This document shows positions 30,699 to 38,690 of a stretch of DNA of 42,867 nt, in pieces (the first letter of the stretch is position 1; each line of letters opens with the position of its first letter). Location of the stretch: positions 1-42,867 of the forward strand of contig JAGVHQ010000049.1 in assembly GCA_020056565.1 (NCBI GenBank), given 5' to 3'. Source of the stretch: Candidatus Berkelbacteria bacterium (GTDB lineage Bacteria; Patescibacteriota; UBA1384; JAGVHQ01). Made by a program: the position numbers and the translations under genes. The notes under the pieces are model-generated. The model did not search any database and was not told where the DNA came from. It saw nothing but the letters and a program-made list of their open reading frames with translations.

Positions 30699-31874
30699 TC
30701 AATCGCGATCGTAGAGACCCATGCGGCGCGCGATTACCAGGAGCTGCATCTCGTCCGTGCCTTCGCCAATTCTGAGCAACTGCGCGTCGCGGAACATGCG
30801 CCAGATCAGAGATTCCTCCATCAACCCACTCCCGCCGAATATCTGCGTACCCTCGCGGGTGCAAAATTCGGCAAGGCGAGAGCACATGAACTTGGATTCC
30901 GCTGCCTTCTTTTCGAACGGCATGTTGTTCTGGCAGAGCCAGCATGCTTCGTAGAGGAGGAGCTCGGTAGCTGCGATCCGTGCGCTCATTTCGGCCAACT
31001 TGAACGCTGTGGCTTGATGTTCGGAAATCGGGCGGCCGAAAGTCCATCGGAGTTTCGCGTATCCGAGGGCAAGCTCAAGCGCTCTTTTGGAAATCCCTAA
31101 TCCCATCGCGGCGATCGAAAGGCGCCCCCGATCGAGTGTGGACATCATGATTTTGAACCCTTGCCCGCGTTCGCCCAGCACATGGTCTTCAGGGACCCGC
31201 ACATTGTCGAAGAATAGCTCAGCCGTGTCCGAGCTTCGCCACACTCCTTTACGATGCATCGCCCGCGCCTCGAGGCCTTTTGCATCAGCGGGGATAAGGA
31301 AAGTGGTGAACTCTTTTCGCCCCTCCCCTTTTTCTCCGGTTACCGCGAGCACAGTGATTCCGTGGGTCATGGGCGAGGAGCCATTGGTGATGAATTGTTT
31401 GGATCCGTTGATCACCCACTCTCTTTTGCGTCCATCGAACACCCCTTTTGTCTTGATGCCTTGGACATCACTGCCCGCATCAGGTTCAGTTTGGCCGAAT
31501 GCCCAGAGACCCCCCTGGCCCGTGCATAGAGCAGGAAGAAACCGTTTCTTCTGTGCCTGAGTGCCGAAGTACCCGATCGGAGCAACTCCTAATGAATTGT
31601 GCGCCGCTACCGTTGCCGCTTGAGAGCTGTCGAAGCCGGCCAGAGTTTCAACGAGCATGATGTAGGACAGGTAATCCAACCCAAGCCCACCATAATCCGC
31701 TCCGACCATCGCCCCAAGATAACCCTGTTGGGCCATTTTACGCGTGAGTTCCACCGAGAACTCCCCCTTTTCGTCGAGAGCTAACGCACGTGGTTCGATT
31801 TCGGCCCTTGCGAACGCGTGTACGCTTTCGCGCAGCAGAGTTTGCTCCGCTGTTTCTTGAGAGCTATAAGACAT
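30699..31874 (-). CDS. Acyl-CoA dehydrogenase
   Basis: A 391-residue FAD flavoprotein of the acyl-CoA dehydrogenase family. GADYGGLGLDYLSYIMLVETLAG, GLWAFGQTEPDAGSDVQGIKTKG and the C-terminal QIFGGSGLMEESLIWRMFRDAQLLRIGEGTDEMQ are typical; the catalytic base is expected to be the Glu in IGEGT. It oxidises acyl-CoA to 2-enoyl-CoA and passes electrons to ETF. The start at 31874 has a GGGGG-type site, and a good promoter lies at 31927. No ETF, thiolase or acyl-CoA ligase is nearby, so substrate and pathway are unclear. Rare in reduced Patescibacteria; possibly acquired. Confidence 0.9.
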   Translation of the reverse strand: MSYSSQETAEQTLLRESVHAFARAEIEPRALALDEKGEFSVELTRKMAQQGYLGAMVGADYGGLGLDYLSYIMLVETLAGFDSSQAATVAAHNSLGVAPIGYFGTQAQKKRFLPALCTGQGGLWAFGQTEPDAGSDVQGIKTKGVFDGRKREWVINGSKQFITNGSSPMTHGITVLAVTGEKGEGRKEFTTFLIPADAKGLEARAMHRKGVWRSSDTAELFFDNVRVPEDHVLGERGQGFKIMMSTLDRGRLSIAAMGLGISKRALELALGYAKLRWTFGRPISEHQATAFKLAEMSARIAATELLLYEACWLCQNNMPFEKKAAESKFMCSRLAEFCTREGTQIFGGSGLMEESLIWRMFRDAQLLRIGEGTDEMQLLVIARRMGLYDRD

Positions 31875-31926
31875 TGCGATCCCCCTTGTCTGTTTATTCA
31901 GACTGCTCCTAAATCTGGATAGCGAA

Positions 31927-31955
31927 AGTGTAGCTGTTTGAAGCAGAAATGTCAA
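31927..31955 (-). promoter_or_regulatory. Promoter of the acyl-CoA dehydrogenase gene
   Basis: TTGACA (31950-31955), 17-nt spacer, TACACT (31927-31932) on the minus strand. Confidence 0.7.
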
Positions 31956-32291
31956 TTAACAATAAGGGCACTGTGCTCCGAGTTTTTTTTGCTCTCTAAG
32001 CCGAAAAATGGTTTTGTAAAGCTCCGCAGACGCGTCAAGCTTGGTCTCCGACCGTAGCGTCGGAGTTGACGCGTCGAGGCAGCAGTGAGGAGCGCTCGCT
32101 GGAGGCGCGACAGAATGGTTGGAAAAATCGTTTTTCGGCGTTTTGGGTAGGGTCGGCTTCTTTTCCTTTTGTTTTACCCAATACCCCGCTCCCGTAGAAA
32201 CGGCCGCAGCGCCAAATACGGCAACAAGGAGTATGACGATCGGTACGAACCCTGACCCCTGTGATTCTTCATTATTTTTAGTGCAGCAAAT
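31956..32291 (-). pseudogene. Possible small membrane protein without a canonical start
   Basis: A reading frame on the minus strand encodes NNEESQGSGFVPIVILLVAV, then FGAAAVSTGAGYWVKQKEKK, a charged start plus one membrane helix plus basic stop. It has the look of many small Patescibacteria membrane proteins. No ATG, GTG or TTG precedes it in frame after the stop of the upstream coiled-coil gene; only ATT (32289-32291) is available. Its C-terminal half reads through the palindrome at 32000-32139. Either the start is non-standard, a frameshift removed it, or the gene is decaying. Confidence 0.35.
32000..32139. repeat. 140-bp composite palindrome
   Basis: Outer arms GCCGAAAAA (32000-32008) and TTTTTCGGC (32131-32139). 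Inside, GACGCGTCAA (32029-32038) pairs with TTGACGCGTC (32066-32075) and CTCCGAC (32046-32052) with GTCGGAG (32059-32065). It shares CTCCTCACTG-type wording (minus strand) with the 7900-8172 element. Confidence 0.65.
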
Positions 32292-32302
32292 CCTTGCTGA
32301 TA

Positions 32303-32569
32303 TTATGCAATCCCGAATTTCTTTTCGGCTCGATCAAAACGTTCCGTTAATGTACGCACCTCATCTTTGCGGGCGAGTTCGGTAAGTGCGAAACGAATCA
32401 TTTCGAACTCTTTGTCGTGTTCGTGGAGCTTATCTTCGATTTGGTCAAATCTCTTATCAATCCCGATGAATCTCTTATCAATCCCGATGAATTGCTTTTG
32501 TACATCATGAAACCCGTTCATAACCATCGTCGCGAGATCGTCAAGCGTTATGTTATTTTTCTTTGGCAT
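32303..32569 (-). CDS. Small coiled-coil protein with internal 7-residue repeat
   Basis: An 88-residue charged helical protein, third member of the short coiled-coil group (see 10332, 13010): NITLDDLATMVMNGFHDVQKQFIGIDKRFIGIDKRFDQIEDKLHEHDKEFEMIRFALTEL. A 21-bp direct repeat (32450-32470 and 32471-32491) duplicates one heptad (GIDKRFI), direct evidence of recent lengthening of the coil by slippage. It follows the WecG-like gene in the same direction. Function unknown. Confidence 0.65.
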   Translation of the reverse strand: MPKKNNITLDDLATMVMNGFHDVQKQFIGIDKRFIGIDKRFDQIEDKLHEHDKEFEMIRFALTELARKDEVRTLTERFDRAEKKFGIA

Positions 32570-32584
32570 AACTCAACAATAAAC

Positions 32585-33310
32585 TTATTTACGCGTCAAC
32601 ACCAACCACGGGAAAACGATCACGGCGTCAATGATCCGCTTAATCCTCCATGGTTGAAGGATTAAGCGCCAGAGCCATTCGAGCCCGATTGCGCGGAGGA
32701 ATCGCGGGGCGCGTGAAACCGTACCGGAGATGAAATCAAACGCTCCTCCAACTCCAAGCGCAACCGGTACCCCAAGCTCTTTTTGATGGAGGGTAATCCA
32801 CATATCTTGTGCGGGTGAGCCATACGCTACGAGCAGGATATCAGGTTTTGCTTTATGGATTAGTTTTTTGATTTTTTCAAAATCTATATCTTTGGGCGAG
32901 CCGCTGTGGGTTCCGGCAACAAACAGATCCGGATTCTTCTTAATAAGAACAGCTTTTGTTCTCTCCGCTATCTCCTCCCCTGCCCCCAGCAGGAACAGTG
33001 ATAATCCTTCTTTTGCGGTAAAGCGCGCGAGTGTTTCGATAAAATCTACGCCGGTAGTGCGCGAAACCCGCACTCCGCGCAAGCGAAGCGCAAACGCTAA
33101 CCCGGTCCCGTCAATCAGAACCGCATCCGCATCTTCGATAACTTTACGAAACGCTGGTAGCCGATGAGCTTGCACAATGTACTCTGGATTGACTGTCACA
33201 AGATGGGTTGAAGTACGTGTTCGGCATGCCTGTGTAATCAGAGCAAGAACAGCGTGCGTGTTCGCTGGACGGAGTGTCACAGCCGCAATTTTTATGTTTG
33301 GTTGCTGCAT
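32585..33310 (-). CDS. WecG/TagA/CpsF-family glycosyltransferase (GT26)
   Basis: A 241-residue enzyme. HLVTVNPEYIVQAHRLPAFRKVIEDADAVLIDGTGLAFALRLRG, GVDFIETL, LSLFLLGAGEEIAERTKAVL, GSPAQDMWI and GVGGAFDFISGTVSRAPRFLRAIGLEWLWRL are all family hallmarks. Members add ManNAc/ManNAcA-type sugars to lipid-linked precursors (enterobacterial common antigen, teichoic acid linkage unit). The ATG at 33310 overlaps the upstream membrane gene by 19 nt, so it is the terminal gene of a glycan-assembly operon. Confidence 0.92.
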   Translation of the reverse strand: MQQPNIKIAAVTLRPANTHAVLALITQACRTRTSTHLVTVNPEYIVQAHRLPAFRKVIEDADAVLIDGTGLAFALRLRGVRVSRTTGVDFIETLARFTAKEGLSLFLLGAGEEIAERTKAVLIKKNPDLFVAGTHSGSPKDIDFEKIKKLIHKAKPDILLVAYGSPAQDMWITLHQKELGVPVALGVGGAFDFISGTVSRAPRFLRAIGLEWLWRLILQPWRIKRIIDAVIVFPWLVLTRK

Positions 33311-35139
33311 ATGTCGATTGTTCTGTAAAAAGTATATATCTTATCTCCATCCGAAATACTGGTTCGCGCTGTAGCTTCCTCAAGTGCGGGGCTGGCGAGC
33401 AGAAAACTATCTATCCCCTTTTCCTTTACGACGTAATCTATTTTGCCCCTTGTTAAGAATGTGCACAATTGTGGCTTTTGGGCTTCAGCGATTTTATCGA
33501 TTGCAAGCTGGCGCGTCGCGGTGTTATAGCCCAGTGACCAAGAGAAGTACGGCCACCCCAGATAGATCTTTCGCCCTGCAAGCGTTACTGGGTGGTATGA
33601 ATCCCAAGACGTGAGAAATACGTCTTGTTTGTCAGTATATACTTTCACCCAGTCTATTACTGGGTCGTTTACACGCGCTACAGCTAAACGGCCATCATTT
33701 TTGAGCACCATAAGATCCATTATTCCTGAAAACATAAGCATAATTGAAAAGATAACGGTCAGTGCTTTAAGGTATATATTTTTTTTCCATAGCAGCACAA
33801 GCGCGGTGGCGGTAAAGATATTGATGATCAAAACGCCTTGGTTGAGTAGTTTATGGCTTCCGGCAATTTCTGGGCTTAGTTGCACAAGATTCGGAATGAG
33901 CAAAAGTAGGAAGGCCCCGATCATCAGTGGCCACCAACGTCGAATCTGGGGAACAAGTAAGGTAAGAGGGGCAAATAGTGTTAGTCCCAGATTCGCAACC
34001 CAAAACTTGAAAAGACCTAGGGCGCTTTTATCTTCGGCAAGGTATCCGAGATGCCAGGTAATTCCGGCTGTAGATGCAGGCCCGTTTAAGCAAAGAAATT
34101 GCGGGAAAGCGATGAGCGCGGCTGGAGCGAGCACGAAGAAAAAGAATCGATAATTAGTTATCGCGAGCACCCCCATCACAAGCATTGCCCCGATAAAAAT
34201 TTGGGCGTGTAGAAGGTAGCTGAGTCCAAACAGCGCTCCAAGCAGCAGCAGGCCACTGCGTGATTTTCGCTCCCCTAACTCAAACCCCAGCGCGAGTGTT
34301 GTTAAAAATAAACCGAGAGCAAGTACCAGGTGCCGCTGGTTGGTGAGGATATTCTGTGACCAAAAAGCAGTCACAAGGCCGTCTTTGTATGGCGCGAATC
34401 CGACAAATTCGGTAAGGGAAAAGAGAGCGCGCCAACTTTCAAAGTTGAAGGCCTGGTGCTCGCGAAAGAAGTCAACGAACGCAAGTGAACTATTAAACGT
34501 GAAAAGCGCGAAGGCAACAAGCGCAATTGGAAGTGCGTGTTTTTTGAATAAATGATTAGTCAGCCCCGCCATCGCTAAAAAGATTCCCGTGAAACCTGCG
34601 ATTGAGGGCAGGTTGATTGCGAAATCAAGCCGTAATCCTGCCCGTTCTAGCCCCCCGGCAAGCAAATCAAAAAGATAGTGATAGCGGATCGGCTCTCCGG
34701 CAAATAATGGAAATTCCGGGGGAAAGTTTTGGCCCACGGAAAATGAGCGAATTAAAGCAATGTGCGCTCCGAAGTCACTCAGTGACCAGCTTCCAATGAG
34801 AAGTTTTCCTCCCTGTAGCGCGACTGAATCAAAAAAAAGCCAGGTCGCAAAAAGGGTCACGACCACAACGGCGATTATTGCACTCGCAGGTAGTGTGTGT
34901 GCGGGAACTCTTTTTTTGATAAGCACGAAGCCGATTAAATACTGTGCAAGTGCTACAAAAACAAGAACGGGAATAAAAGGTAACGTGGGGAGTGCAAGCA
35001 ATACCCAAAAAATCCATGCGGTGATAAGCGTTCCGAAAGTAAGGGTGGCAGCGCCCGCGAGGATTGTCGAGTGTGTAAATCGGCGCGCAAGAGCGTAGCT
35101 AAAAAACCATCCACTCAGCAGTGCGAATAATCCAACCAT
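33292..35139 (-). CDS. Large multi-pass membrane protein, GT-C-like
   Basis: A 615-residue protein with ten or more hydrophobic helices and a soluble C-terminus of about 90 residues. The segment FPPEFPLFAGEPIRYHYLFDLLAGGLERAGL resembles the loop of GT-C/DUF2298 ('YYY') membrane glycosyltransferases that use lipid-linked sugars. I infer a polyprenyl-phosphate-sugar transferase or glycan polymerase, but not a specific sugar. The start at 35139 is one nt from the end of the PAP2-like gene. It is operon-linked with two glycosyltransferases. Confidence 0.6.
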   Translation of the reverse strand: MVGLFALLSGWFFSYALARRFTHSTILAGAATLTFGTLITAWIFWVLLALPTLPFIPVLVFVALAQYLIGFVLIKKRVPAHTLPASAIIAVVVVTLFATWLFFDSVALQGGKLLIGSWSLSDFGAHIALIRSFSVGQNFPPEFPLFAGEPIRYHYLFDLLAGGLERAGLRLDFAINLPSIAGFTGIFLAMAGLTNHLFKKHALPIALVAFALFTFNSSLAFVDFFREHQAFNFESWRALFSLTEFVGFAPYKDGLVTAFWSQNILTNQRHLVLALGLFLTTLALGFELGERKSRSGLLLLGALFGLSYLLHAQIFIGAMLVMGVLAITNYRFFFFVLAPAALIAFPQFLCLNGPASTAGITWHLGYLAEDKSALGLFKFWVANLGLTLFAPLTLLVPQIRRWWPLMIGAFLLLLIPNLVQLSPEIAGSHKLLNQGVLIINIFTATALVLLWKKNIYLKALTVIFSIMLMFSGIMDLMVLKNDGRLAVARVNDPVIDWVKVYTDKQDVFLTSWDSYHPVTLAGRKIYLGWPYFSWSLGYNTATRQLAIDKIAEAQKPQLCTFLTRGKIDYVVKEKGIDSFLLASPALEEATARTSISDGDKIYTFYRTIDICSNQT

Positions 35140-35140
35140 T

Positions 35141-35734
35141 TCAGCTACCCGTAAGAATCTGCGCGCTCCACCACACCAGCGCGCTCCCACCAAATGCAAT
35201 CAGCGCGCCGAGCATTACTTGTGCAAGCGTATGTCGCCCCCGAAAGATCCGCGCCCATCCAACAATCGGTACAAGTATGAGTGCCGCAAAGAAGATCGGG
35301 TTGACGGCAAACCCAAGCATCGAGGCCGCCCAGGTAATTGTCGCGGTATGTAGACTTACTTTTGTAAATTGATTTACGACTCCGAGCGCCGCGCAGATTA
35401 ACGCACTCGCCGCACTTACCGTGATTACTTCTGGAGCGGCATCGATCCCCGCTAAGACAATCGCAGAGAGGGTGATACTAATCGTCGTCACAACATAGAG
35501 TTCGCGCCGGTCGGCTTTGTCCAGGAGGCGCAGGTCTGGAATCCGTTTATAGCGATAGCCGGCAAACAGATCGATTGCACTTGGGAAAAAAGCAAGGCCG
35601 AAAATTACCGCGGCCCAGACAATTACATCTCCGGTTGTCGGGGCGTACGCAAGAATCGAAATCAGCGCCGCCAGAGGCGCGATGAGATAGGGGCTCAAGA
35701 CTCCAGAAATAATAATCGCAATACGTTTTGTCAT
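35141..35734 (-). CDS. PAP2-like integral membrane protein
   Basis: A 197-residue protein with about six membrane helices. Remnants of the PAP2 phosphatase pattern are KRIPDLRLLDKADRR, KVSLHTATITW and WARIFRGRHTLAQVMLGA (R...H). The usual PSGH is replaced by SLHT. Family role: dephosphorylating polyprenyl pyrophosphate or related lipids, which suits the operon. The start codon at 35734 overlaps the stop of the upstream glycosyltransferase (ATGA), implying coupled translation. Confidence 0.55.
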   Translation of the reverse strand: MTKRIAIIISGVLSPYLIAPLAALISILAYAPTTGDVIVWAAVIFGLAFFPSAIDLFAGYRYKRIPDLRLLDKADRRELYVVTTISITLSAIVLAGIDAAPEVITVSAASALICAALGVVNQFTKVSLHTATITWAASMLGFAVNPIFFAALILVPIVGWARIFRGRHTLAQVMLGALIAFGGSALVWWSAQILTGS

Positions 35735-36807
35735 TGGGGGATATGTTTTTTGATGAAAGAGCGCCACGTTCGCACAAAGCGTGCGGTTGAGAAATCTTTA
35801 GCCCGTTCTCGTAAGACGTCTGGTTTAAACTCACGCTCCCTCTGATGAAATGTTTTAAGCGCGTGGGCAAGAGACGCCGAAGTTGGTTGATCGAAAAAGA
35901 TGCCGGTTTCGTCGGTTAGGGTTTCCAGCGCACCACCTTTAGCATATGCAATTACCGGTGTGCCGGCTGCAAGCGCTTCTACTGGGACGATCCCGAAATC
36001 GTCATCCGAGGGGAAGATCACGGCCCGTGCTTGGGTATATAAGCACGCCAGCTCTTCGTCATTCACGCGACCGCGGAACACTGTTTTTGTTCCCTGCGCT
36101 TTACGCCGCAGCTCCTGCTCGGCTTTCCCCTCGCCGACAATTACAAGCGGTTCTCTCGTGATCCGACATGCCTCAATCGCCAAATCCGCGCGTTTGTATG
36201 CGGAAAGGCGTCCGACAAATAGGTAAAAGTTTTCCTTGTGGACCTGTTCGGGTGCTGTGAGCGGTTCAACCGGCGGATAGATTACGCTCGCGTGTGCGCG
36301 GTAGTATTTTTTGATACGAGCGGCGATGTATTCGGAATTGGCGATCCAGAAATCAGGACGTGCTGCGGACGTTTGATCCCACGTGCGCATGAAATGGATT
36401 ATCCACGAGACGATTGCTCGACGCAGAGGACCTAATTTTTGTTCCTTCAAATATTCGTGCGTCCAGTCCCACAGATAGCGGGCAGGCGTGTGGCAATAAC
36501 AGATATGGATTGTTCCGGGGTTCGTCAGGATGCTTTTGGAAAATGCGCTGGAGGAGGAGATTACTAAATCGTAGCGAGAAAAATCAAAACTCTCAATCGC
36601 CATCGGAAAGCGCCAGAGTGCCGCACGCTTGAGTGGGCCGGTCTTCCATGGCCGAATATCCCATGCTGAAAAAGCCCCTCGGGTCCCCTGTTCGTCGTAC
36701 CAGAGGGTATAAACCGGCGCTTCCGGGTACAGTGAATGAAGCGCGGTTAGTACGCGCTCTGCTCCCCCTTGGGTTGTAAGAAAATCATGCACAAATGCGA
36801 CTTTCAT
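35731..36807 (-). CDS. GT4-type glycosyltransferase
   Basis: A 358-residue GT-B enzyme. N-terminal MKVAFVHDFLTTQGGAERVL, HICYCHTPARYLWD, YLFVGRLSAYKRADLAIEA (C-terminal domain start), LACLYTQARAVIFPSDDDFGIVPVEALAAGTPVIAYAKGGALETL with an E-type nucleotide-sugar motif. It transfers a sugar to a lipid or glycan in envelope polysaccharide synthesis. The frame is open 119 codons upstream, but that part overlaps hairpin DNA; the ATG at 36807 gives the family start. First gene of the operon running to 32585. Confidence 0.88.
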   Translation of the reverse strand: MKVAFVHDFLTTQGGAERVLTALHSLYPEAPVYTLWYDEQGTRGAFSAWDIRPWKTGPLKRAALWRFPMAIESFDFSRYDLVISSSSAFSKSILTNPGTIHICYCHTPARYLWDWTHEYLKEQKLGPLRRAIVSWIIHFMRTWDQTSAARPDFWIANSEYIAARIKKYYRAHASVIYPPVEPLTAPEQVHKENFYLFVGRLSAYKRADLAIEACRITREPLVIVGEGKAEQELRRKAQGTKTVFRGRVNDEELACLYTQARAVIFPSDDDFGIVPVEALAAGTPVIAYAKGGALETLTDETGIFFDQPTSASLAHALKTFHQREREFKPDVLRERAKDFSTARFVRTWRSFIKKHIPQ

Positions 36808-37272
36808 CAGAAGCCTTATTGTTATCGTAACGTGTAGCGTGCTAAATACAAAGCAAACCGAGGACTCTGCCCTTGACCCCCACTGCGTTAAAGCTTTGCG
36901 GGGTCTGCGCCCTGTCCCATATCCCACATCGGATGTGGGATATGGGAGCTTGACAGCGTTCGAAGATGGAGTAATACTACCTTTGTTCGTAGTGCGATGC
37001 CCCCATCCCTTGTGGGCAAAGCAGGATCTGAACAACTCGAGCCGTTTCCTCCCAAACGTAACCCTTTGGGGTTCACAAGAGGATTGAGGGAACGATTGAG
37101 AGGTGTGCCGAAAGGCACTGTGGTTTCGTGTCACCTCCGGAGCCAAAAAGTGCACGAAGGTCAAACCAGTTTATTCATAACGCTGGTGCGACAAAGGGGT
37201 TTCGGCGGGTCGTTACTCATCGTTTCGTCTCCGCCGATCCCCTTTCCATCAACTCCGTCTTTTATCGAGCTA
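36808..37272. other. Hairpin-rich intergenic region
   Basis: No ORF I can support. It holds a perfect 14-bp palindrome (36916-36929 with 36933-36946; CCCATATCCCACAT arm), AACCC/GGGTT, GTGTGCC-gaaa-GGCAC near 37108, and GCCCC/GTGGGC near 37001. It separates the GT4 operon from a plus-strand group of small ORFs and may encode structured RNA. Confidence 0.5.
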
Positions 37273-37727
37273 TGAACGGTCTACCTTACACCTCCAATTG
37301 TATCGGGTATGACCGTGAAGGGTACTGCGCTTTGGCAAGCCATGCATCGCGCAGACCCTTCGATTTCCAGAAAGTTTGGGCGGACTCCTCCCTCGAACTC
37401 TTCTGGATCGCTGACGCGGAAGGTAAACCTGGCCTTTTTGCGACAGCATCGGGCCTTCGGCGCTGGCTTGAGCCTCCTCGCGCCGAGGTCCGTGATTCCA
37501 ACACCCCCTTCATCGGGGGACAAATCGAGTCTGTGCGTCTTCGGACCAGTAGGCGCGCATCCATATTCGGAACTTCCCCTTCCCAGAAGGGCCCGAATGA
37601 CTCGAACGTGAGCATCTGGGGTGGGCTTGCCTCGGCAAGCCTCAGTGAGACGGGCCCGCTCGGCGTTCTGCCGGGCGCGGCCCTCTTTTTTTTGCGCGAG
37701 GACGGGTTTATACTTGGGAAGATGTGA
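37273..37727 (+). CDS. Possible protein of unknown function, running into a terminator
   Basis: A 151-residue frame. Codon pattern from about 37380 to 37510 looks coding (GAC, GAA, CTC, TTC, ATC, GCT, GCG); SSLELFWIADAEGKPGLFATASGLRRWLEPPRAEV reads like a folded domain. No strong ribosome site precedes the ATG. The frame passes through a strong terminator (37652-37693), so the message would end before the stop at 37725. Either the gene is truncated or frameshifted, or the real frame is another one. An alternative is 37309-37611 (100 residues), which ends before the terminator. No family recognised. Confidence 0.3.
37624..37693 (+). terminator. Hairpin plus strong terminator
   Basis: GGCTTGCC/GGCAAGCC (37624-37641) is followed by GGGCC...CGGC-gttct-GCCG...GGCCC (37652-37683) and a TCTTTTTTTT tract. 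It proves that a plus-strand transcript ends here. Confidence 0.8.
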
Positions 37728-37909
37728 ATCATTTGCTTCGGCATTTGGTTTACAGAACCCTTGATAATTGAGGTGAAACTATTGAATGTCGCTTAGTGCG
37801 CTCGGCCCGCGGGTCAAACGGAATTGTCCCGCACTATGCGCTGCTTGGCACAGCACGCCGCAGAACCTTCGTCCATTCTTCTCGCGTTCATAAGGGAGGG
37901 TAGTGACAC

Positions 37910-38221
37910 TTGTATAGATTAGGACGCGCCCCGCGGAGGGCAGTTCGACACCCGTGGTGGGTGATGTCTTTGGTTGGTCTTTCGGCGATGATCTGGCGTT
38001 TCCTGCGATGCTGGGGACGCTCGATTCAAGCGCCTAAAACAGCGGTAAGGCCTGAAGGTTCGCGCTTTGAGATTTCAAAGTCTTCAGGGACCTCCGCGAC
38101 CCCGATCGATCCACTACCACGAAGGCAGAGCCGAATCGTGGCAGGTCACTCCGCACTGGAGTGCCTTTGCCGCCGGCTTTGCCCTATCAAGCGGCGAACC
38201 CACCGTTACTCGTGCGGATGA
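37910..38221 (+). CDS. Possible small Arg-rich protein with one hydrophobic segment
   Basis: A 103-residue frame starting TTG at 37910 with GGGAGGG about 8 nt upstream. It is rich in Arg, Ser and Pro and has one hydrophobic stretch (WWVMSLVGLSAMIW). No family recognised. A plausible leader (37790-37905) with AGTGCG/CGCACT pairing precedes it. It may be on one transcript with the next small ORF. Confidence 0.4.
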   Translation: MYRLGRAPRRAVRHPWWVMSLVGLSAMIWRFLRCWGRSIQAPKTAVRPEGSRFEISKSSGTSATPIDPLPRRQSRIVAGHSALECLCRRLCPIKRRTHRYSCG

Positions 38222-38244
38222 GATACGGTGTGAACCTTCTCATT

Positions 38245-38276
38245 GACAAGTGCAGTGTCGCACCACTGCGCTTGTC
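38245..38276 (+). other. Hairpin between small ORFs
   Basis: GACAAGTGCAGTG and CACTGCGCTTGTC form a 13-bp stem with one G·U pair and a 6-nt loop, 30 nt before the start of the 54-residue ORF. No T-run; likely an mRNA processing or regulatory hairpin. Confidence 0.5.
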
Positions 38277-38305
38277 CCGACCTTGGGAAAAGGAGCTTTC
38301 TGTCT

Positions 38306-38470
38306 ATGAAACGTTTCCGAAGCAACGGATTGGACCCGCCGCAGACGATAGCGCTAGGGACCAACCTCGAATACGGTCAAGGCAATACCGGGCCGCCGAT
38401 GGGAAAGAACTCCCAGCTCGGCGCGCTCGACAACAAGGTCAACGGAACGATCTCCGGTCAGACCAGGTGA
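38306..38470 (+). CDS. Small 54-residue protein
   Basis: Begins ATG at 38306 with AAAAGGAGC upstream at good distance. Sequence is MKRFRSNGLDPPQTIALGTN, then LEYGQGNTGPPMGKNSQLGA and a Gly/Asn-rich tail. It is hydrophilic, Asn/Gly-rich, without a membrane segment. No family recognised. The clean ribosome site and low-complexity hydrophilic character make it a credible small protein. Hairpins lie on both sides, and a terminator lies at 38653. Confidence 0.45.
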   Translation: MKRFRSNGLDPPQTIALGTNLEYGQGNTGPPMGKNSQLGALDNKVNGTISGQTR

Positions 38471-38542
38471 ACGGCACGGGCCACTAAGTTCACCGGTTTG
38501 AAACCGGAAAAACGCCTGAGGTAATCAGATACCAAGGGCAGA

Positions 38543-38575
38543 GGGCCCAATTCGCAGCACGGCTGCATTGGGTCC
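38543..38575 (+). other. Hairpin downstream of the 54-residue ORF
   Basis: GGGCCCAAT and ATTGGGTCC enclose GCAG/CTGC. No T-run. An ATG with GGGGGA upstream follows at 38601, but its frame runs into the terminator at 38653. Confidence 0.5.
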
Positions 38576-38652
38576 TTCAGACTGATAAGGGGGAAACCTG
38601 ATGAGTTCGACTCGTTTGGCGCATGCATTCGGCGCATGTCTGCCGCCTCGAA

Positions 38653-38690
38653 AGGGTCCGCGCCTCCCCGGCGTGGGCCCTCTTTCTTTC
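38653..38690 (+). terminator. Terminator of the plus-strand small-ORF region
   Basis: AGGGTCCGCGCC and GGCGTGGGCCCT around TCCCC form a GC-rich hairpin, followed by CTTTCTTTC. It ends at the stop codon of the converging response regulator gene. Confidence 0.7.

Noticed and set aside
37286-37744. 152-residue minus-strand open frame opposite the small-ORF region
   Set aside because: No ribosome site, reads the terminator backwards, low-complexity Pro/Ser/Arg composition.
38593-38690. Hammerhead-ribozyme-like words (CTGATGAG ... CGAAA) near 38598-38654
   Set aside because: The required stem II between the two core parts cannot form, and stem I pairing is poor, so the core words are probably chance.
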